Shown here one piece after another: positions 60,614-64,000 of a DNA stretch of 64,000 bases. The notes under the pieces are model-generated. The model worked only from the letters and a program-made list of their open reading frames with translations, did not search any database and was not told the origin of the DNA. Every line of letters begins with the position of its first letter. Position 1 is the first letter of the stretch. This DNA comes from DATBSL01 sp964561785. GTDB taxonomy: Bacteria; Acidobacteriota; Vicinamibacteria; Fen-336. The position numbers were made by a program, and so were the translations under genes. The stretch covers positions 62,001 through 126,000 of the forward strand of contig CAZLRF010000001.1 of the NCBI GenBank assembly GCA_964561785.1, in the 5' to 3' direction.

Positions 60614-60658
60614 GGGGTCCCGTCAGCCCTTGACCGTCATGACCGCTCGCATGACCCA

Positions 60659-61056
60659 GACCCGGTCTTCGGGTGGCGCTCCACCAGGAGCCGATATCGC
60701 TCGTCGCCGCCGAGTACCCCCCACGTCTCCGCGACCGCCGGCGGCGGCTCGCCCCACGCCCCGCGGTCCCCCGCACCGCCGTGGTTCGTGCGGCCGTGCG
60801 GCACCGCCTGCTCGACGGCGGAGCGGACGGCCCCCCACGGCGGCCGGCACGATCGCCCCGCGGGTGGCGAGCACCGACCCGACGGTGGCCCCAATTCGAG
60901 GTGCACGTCGGGCATGGCCGCGACGTGCCGGAACACGAAGGGCATCCTCGCGATGTTGCGCAACTGGGCGAGTGCCTTCTCCTCGACCGGGACGTCTCCC
61001 TGGGGAGAGGTCGTCCAGAGCTTGATCGGCGTCCGGCCCTCCAGCTCGACGCGCAC
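60659..61056 (-). pseudogene. rtcB: RtcB-type RNA ligase remnant
   Basis: Starting at a GTG at 61056 the frame reads GRTPIKLWTTSPQGDVPVEE, ALAQLRNIARMPFVFRHVAA and MPDVHLELG, the N-terminus of RtcB. A frameshift follows; the other frame gives GSVLATRGAIVPAAVG. The first frame resumes at VRSAVEQAVPHGRTNHGG and DRGAWGEPPPAVAET to RHPKTG. The metal-binding DxGCGM segment is missing between AAVG and VRSAVE, and most of the C-terminal catalytic part is absent. It is not functional. Confidence 0.7.
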
Positions 61057-61067
61057 GGCCCCCCCCG

Positions 61068-61469
61068 CTACGCCCCGGTCGCCCGCGTCACCTGCAGGGT
61101 GTCGGTGTACTGCTGGAAGCTCACGACCTTGCCTTCGCGCAGCTTCCAGACGTGGGCGAACTGGGCGTGGATCTTCGTGCCGGTCTTCTTGTAGGCGCCG
61201 CCGTAGCGGCCCGTGGCCAGGACGACGTCGCCCGCGTCGTGGACCTCCTCGAGCATGACCGCGAAGCCGTCCCACTCGGTGCCGAGCCGCATGAACACGC
61301 CCTCGAGGACCGCCTGCGGGCCGACGTAGGGATTCTTGTCGGCGTAGGGGAAGCCCTCGGCCTCGTTCCAGACGATGCCGGGGTCCATCGCCCCGAGCAC
61401 GGTCGGGACGTCGCCGCGGCCGAAGGCGGCGTAGAGCGACTTCATCATGTCGGCGTTCTGCTGTGACAC
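61068..61469 (-). CDS. SnoaL-like (NTF2-fold) protein
   Basis: 133 residues from a GTG at 61469 with GGAGGAGG upstream. The NTF2-like pattern is present: MMKSLYAAFGRGDVPTVLGA, MDPGIVWNEAEGFPYADK, a VFMRLGTEWDGF segment and FAHVWKLREGKVVSFQQYTD. These small proteins include cyclases, isomerases and many of unknown role. It is 11 bases upstream of the broken rtcB gene on the same strand. Confidence 0.87.
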   Translation of the reverse strand: MSQQNADMMKSLYAAFGRGDVPTVLGAMDPGIVWNEAEGFPYADKNPYVGPQAVLEGVFMRLGTEWDGFAVMLEEVHDAGDVVLATGRYGGAYKKTGTKIHAQFAHVWKLREGKVVSFQQYTDTLQVTRATGA

Positions 61470-61571
61470 GGGTCCTCCTCCTGTGACGGCCGAGACTGAA
61501 CTGGGAAGCGAGTGGCCGGCAGCGTGCCACAGAGCCGCACCCGGCGCAAGCGGGGGCGGCTGCTCAGCTTC

Positions 61572-62102
61572 TCACTCGTCCCTCGCACGCTCCACGCATG
61601 CCAGGGGAAGGAAGAGGGGCGTGGCCCCGCCGTGCATCCCGCCCTCGCGTACGCCCTCGAGGGGCTCGAAGCCGTATCGCGCGTAGAAGGCGACCGCGTC
61701 GGGCTTGGCGTCGGTGACGACCCCGACGCACCCCAGGGAGTCCCGCTGCACCAGCGCCAGGTCGAGAACGTGCCGCAGCAGGGCGCGCCCCACGCCGAGT
61801 CCCTGGGCGCGGTGGTCCACCGCGAACCGCGCGAGCCGCAGGACGGGGAGCGGATAGGCGGGCAAGCGTCGCCGCAGGCGAGCGGAGGGCAGGGTCCTGC
61901 GCTCCAGGCTGCCCACGCTCACCGTCGCAAAACCCGTCAGCCGTCCCTCCGCCAGGGCGACGTAGGTCACGGCGAGGTGGAGCTTCCACTGGTTCTGGCC
62001 GGCGTAGTGGTGGAAGAACCGGTCGAGGTCGGCCTGCCCGCAGGAGAACCCGCCGCGATCGTCGTCGGGCCGGAGGGGCCGGATCTCAAGCGCGGCGGCC
62101 AC
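61572..62102 (-). CDS. TacT-like GNAT toxin (tRNA acetyltransferase type)
   Basis: 176 residues. GNAT features are FSCGQADLDRFFHHYAGQNQ (the lead typical of TacT/AtaT toxins), VTYVALAEGRLTGFATVSVG, LARFAVDHRAQGLGVGRALL with the CoA-binding QGxGxG-type loop, and the final DAVAFYARYGFEPL. Such toxins acetylate aminoacyl-tRNA and stop translation. It overlaps the antitoxin gene by 17 bases, the usual TacAT arrangement. Confidence 0.88.
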   Translation of the reverse strand: MAAALEIRPLRPDDDRGGFSCGQADLDRFFHHYAGQNQWKLHLAVTYVALAEGRLTGFATVSVGSLERRTLPSARLRRRLPAYPLPVLRLARFAVDHRAQGLGVGRALLRHVLDLALVQRDSLGCVGVVTDAKPDAVAFYARYGFEPLEGVREGGMHGGATPLFLPLACVERARDE

Positions 62103-62361
62103 GCATCAGCTCCCGCAGGGCTTCCGAGGGCGCCGGGGCCCTCCCCACCGCGGCGGCGATGCGGTCGAACGACTCGTCGTCCAGGACGATGCGGGCCGGG
62201 ATCAGGGCCTCGTCGGGCAGGTCACGGCGGGCGGTCATGAAGAACAGGAGCGCCTGCTCGACCACGTAGTTCTTCTTGAGGCCGTGGCTCTCGGTGAACC
62301 GGTCCAGCTCCTCCTTGGTGGCCGAGGAGATCGTGGCCGAGATCTGGGACTGCGTGCTCAT
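62086..62361 (-). CDS. TacA-like DUF1778-type antitoxin
   Basis: 91 residues from the ATG at 62361 with GAGG five bases upstream. The ribbon-helix-helix part is ISATISSATKEELDRFTESH and LKKNYVVEQALLFFM; the tail (PARIVLDDESFDRIAAAVGR, ALRELMR) is the toxin-binding end typical of DUF1778/TacA proteins. It should neutralise the GNAT toxin and repress from the palindrome upstream. Confidence 0.85.
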   Translation of the reverse strand: MSTQSQISATISSATKEELDRFTESHGLKKNYVVEQALLFFMTARRDLPDEALIPARIVLDDESFDRIAAAVGRAPAPSEALRELMRGRRA

Positions 62362-62387
62362 GGTCGCCTCTTCATGGACAACATGGG

Positions 62388-62428
62388 ATTTCCATGGAAA
62401 TACTAGTCCCGAGCAGGCACCGGCACAA
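62388..62428 (-). promoter_or_regulatory. Promoter and 14-base palindrome of the TacAT module
   Basis: ATTTCCATGGAAAT at 62388-62401 is a perfect palindrome. Read on the minus strand, TTGTGC (62428-62423) and TAGTAT (62405-62400) are spaced by 17 bases, and the minus-10 box overlaps the palindrome edge. Further CATGG half-sites lie at about 62374 and 62382. This fits antitoxin autorepression. Confidence 0.65.
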
Positions 62429-62446
62429 GGACCCCGGTCGGACGCC

Positions 62447-62785
62447 TCACCTTCGCGGGAACGCCATGCGGCGGACGATCGCCTCGTAGCGCGGGTTGGC
62501 GGCGAGCTCCGGGAAGAAGCGGCGGGCCAGGGGCGCGTAGACCATGTTCGGCGTCCGGTCCTCGAGCGCCTTCTCGTACCAGCCGATCGCCTCGTCGATC
62601 TCGCCGAGCGCGCCGTGGATGGCCGCGAAGGTTCGGCCAGCCTGGCGTGGGCCAGGGCCAAGTCCGGCGCCCGGGCCGCGGCCTGCTGGAGGTAGTCGAC
62701 GCTCTTGTCCATCTCCACGACGGTGCCGGCCGCGAAGTCGCGCCCCTTGAGGTACAGGCGATACGCCTGGCGTTCGGGCGTCGGC
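62447..62785 (-). pseudogene. TPR-tail remnant of a TolB-like kinase or adenylate-cyclase-type protein
   Basis: The upstream frame reads TPERQAYRLYLKGRDFAAGT then MDKSVDYLQQAAARAPDLAL, and after a frameshift the other frame gives FAAIHGALGEIDEAIGWYEK and FPELAANPRYEAIVRRM with a stop at 62447. These are the conserved TPR ends of the group to which the kinase at 48735 belongs. Catalytic parts are missing. Confidence 0.65.
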
Positions 62786-62875
62786 GGACGGGGACGGCGC
62801 TGGCTTGTGGGGTTGAGGCTTCGGCGCGATTCTACCGCACTCGATCGCCCGAGGACGCCGCCCATCGAAGTGATC

Positions 62876-62881
62876 TATCAT
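62876..62881 (+). promoter_or_regulatory. Minus-10-like TATCAT before the phosphofructokinase gene
   Basis: TATCAT lies 26 bases before the ATG at 62908. Between them an ATG at 62894 opens a five-codon ORF whose TGA overlaps the gene start (ATGA). Confidence 0.35.
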
Positions 62882-62907
62882 TCGGACTCGGAGATGAGAA
62901 CCACCTC

Positions 62908-64000
62908 ATGACGAACCCGCCCGCTCCGCGCACGATCGCCGTCCTCACGAGCGGGGGCGACGCCCCCGGGATGAACGCCGCCGTGCGCGCGGTCGTGCGC
63001 ACGGCCCTCGCCCGCGGCCAGCGGGTCTTCGCGATCCGGGAGGGCTACGAGGGAGCGGTGGCCGGGGGCGACCGGATCGTCCCCATGACCTGGTCCTCCG
63101 TCGGCGGGATCCTCCACCAGGGGGGCACCGCGATCGGGACGGCCCGGTCCGACCGCTTCCGGACCCGCGAGGGGCGGCTCGCCGCGGCCGAGAACTTCCT
63201 CAAGGCGGGGATCGACAGCCTGGTCGTGATCGGGGGCGACGGCAGCCTGAGCGGAGCCGACGCCCTGCGACAGGAGTGGCGGGGCCTCGTGGACGAGCTG
63301 GTCGCGAGCGGCCGGGTCGACGCGGAGGCGGCGGCCCGGGCGATCCCGTTCAGCATCGTGGGCCTCGTCGGCTCGATCGACAACGACATGTCGGGCACCG
63401 ACATCACGATCGGCGCCGACACGGCGCTGCACCGGATCACCGAGGCGATCGACGCGATCGCCTCCACCGCGGCCAGCCACCAGCGCACGTTCGTGGTCGA
63501 GGTCATGGGCCGGCACTGCGGCTACCTCGCCCTCATGGGCGCGATCGCCACCGGGGCGAGCTGGGTCCTCATCCCGGAGAGCCCGCCCGACGTGGACGAC
63601 TGGGAGTCCACGATGTGCGAGCGGCTGCGCACGGGACGCCTGGCCGGCCGGCGCGACTCGATCGTGATCGTGGCCGAGGGGGCGCACGACCGCCACGGGA
63701 GCCCCATCACCGCCGAGCACGTCCGCAAGGTCCTCCAGGAGCGGCTCAACGAGGACGTGCGGGTCACGATCCTCGGCCACGTGCAGCGGGGCGGCGCGCC
63801 CTCCGCGTTCGACCGCTACATGAGCACGCTGCTCGGCCACGCCGCGGTCGAGGAGCTCCTCTCCTCGCCCCCCGGGAGCGAGCCCCAGCTCATCGGGATG
63901 AAGGACAACCGGGTCACCCGCCAGCCGCTCATGGAGTGCGTCGAGCAGACGCGCAAGGTGGCCTCCTGCGTGAAGGAGGGGCGCTACGAGGAGGCGATGG
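62908..64000 (+). CDS. pfk: ATP-dependent 6-phosphofructokinase, N-terminal part (runs off window)
   Basis: 364 codons are visible from ATG 62908. The PFK motifs are IAVLTSGGDAPGMNAAVRAV, VVIGGDGSLSGADAL, GLVGSIDNDMSGTD (catalytic Asp), VEVMGRHCGYLALMGA, IPESPPDVDDWE and VTILGHVQRGGAPSAFD. It phosphorylates fructose-6-phosphate in glycolysis. The long loop before SIVGLVGSIDND and the strong likeness to the N-half of the double-length eukaryotic-type PFK suggest a long form, with the C-half outside the window; a standard short PFK would end near residue 340, yet this frame continues. No strong ribosome-binding site is near the ATG. Confidence 0.9.
   Translation, partial: MTNPPAPRTIAVLTSGGDAPGMNAAVRAVVRTALARGQRVFAIREGYEGAVAGGDRIVPMTWSSVGGILHQGGTAIGTARSDRFRTREGRLAAAENFLKAGIDSLVVIGGDGSLSGADALRQEWRGLVDELVASGRVDAEAAARAIPFSIVGLVGSIDNDMSGTDITIGADTALHRITEAIDAIASTAASHQRTFVVEVMGRHCGYLALMGAIATGASWVLIPESPPDVDDWESTMCERLRTGRLAGRRDSIVIVAEGAHDRHGSPITAEHVRKVLQERLNEDVRVTILGHVQRGGAPSAFDRYMSTLLGHAAVEELLSSPPGSEPQLIGMKDNRVTRQPLMECVEQTRKVASCVKEGRYEEAM

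Overview
The window is very GC-rich (roughly 70 percent or more by eye) and comes from a bacterium with many secreted c-type cytochromes, beta-propeller proteins, Tat-exported enzymes and Hanks-type Ser/Thr kinases whose N-termini begin with a shared block (xIGRTLAHYRxTAAIGAGG). That mix, together with DUF5916, TolB-like, CRTAC1-like and CIA30-like proteins, suggests a soil-type Acidobacteriota genome. This is inference from family content; no rRNA or tRNA gene is visible to confirm it.

Region 1 (1-15360, minus strand) is a tightly packed run of ten genes. In transcription order they are: a RidA/YjgF-superfamily (chorismatase-like) protein, a diheme protein resembling hydrazine synthase alpha, a CRTAC1-like FG-GAP/UnbV protein, a decaheme beta-propeller cytochrome, a regulator-type beta-propeller, two branched-chain-amino-acid-type solute-binding proteins with no permease or ATPase, a Tat-exported Gfo/Idh/MocA dehydrogenase, a GDP-mannose 3,5-epimerase and an L-fucokinase/GDP-fucose pyrophosphorylase cut by the window edge. 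Many genes overlap by 4-11 bases. The set looks like an envelope redox and substrate-sensing system of unknown purpose, followed by a nucleotide-sugar module. A DAHP synthase gene is divergent from it.

Region 2 (15.6-29 kb) is mostly housekeeping and catabolism: DAHP synthase, a TPR protein, a secreted esterase, a DUF362 lipoprotein, an Ada/AlkA-like fusion with Ogt (alkylation repair), an AI-2E-type transporter, cellobiose phosphorylase and a sulfatase.

Region 3 (29-62.8 kb) is a patchwork. Intact genes (DUF5916 barrel, FAD oxidoreductase, three full-size kinases, GH30, Gfo/Idh/MocA, DUF4143 ATPase, hydrolases, PhzF, EthA-like monooxygenase) are separated by six toxin-antitoxin modules and at least nine gene remnants. 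Six remnants are pieces of Ser/Thr kinases: N-lobes, C-terminal tails and internal-deletion joints. Others are pieces of RtcB, a SpoIIE-type phosphatase, a beta-lactamase-like enzyme, DUF488, DUF4440 and CIA30. No transposase, integrase or IS end was found, so recombination between kinase paralogues is the simplest explanation. Several toxin-antitoxin promoters contain perfect inverted repeats, two of them apparently leaderless, and three kinase genes appear to use CTG start codons. The window ends inside a 6-phosphofructokinase gene (62908 onward).
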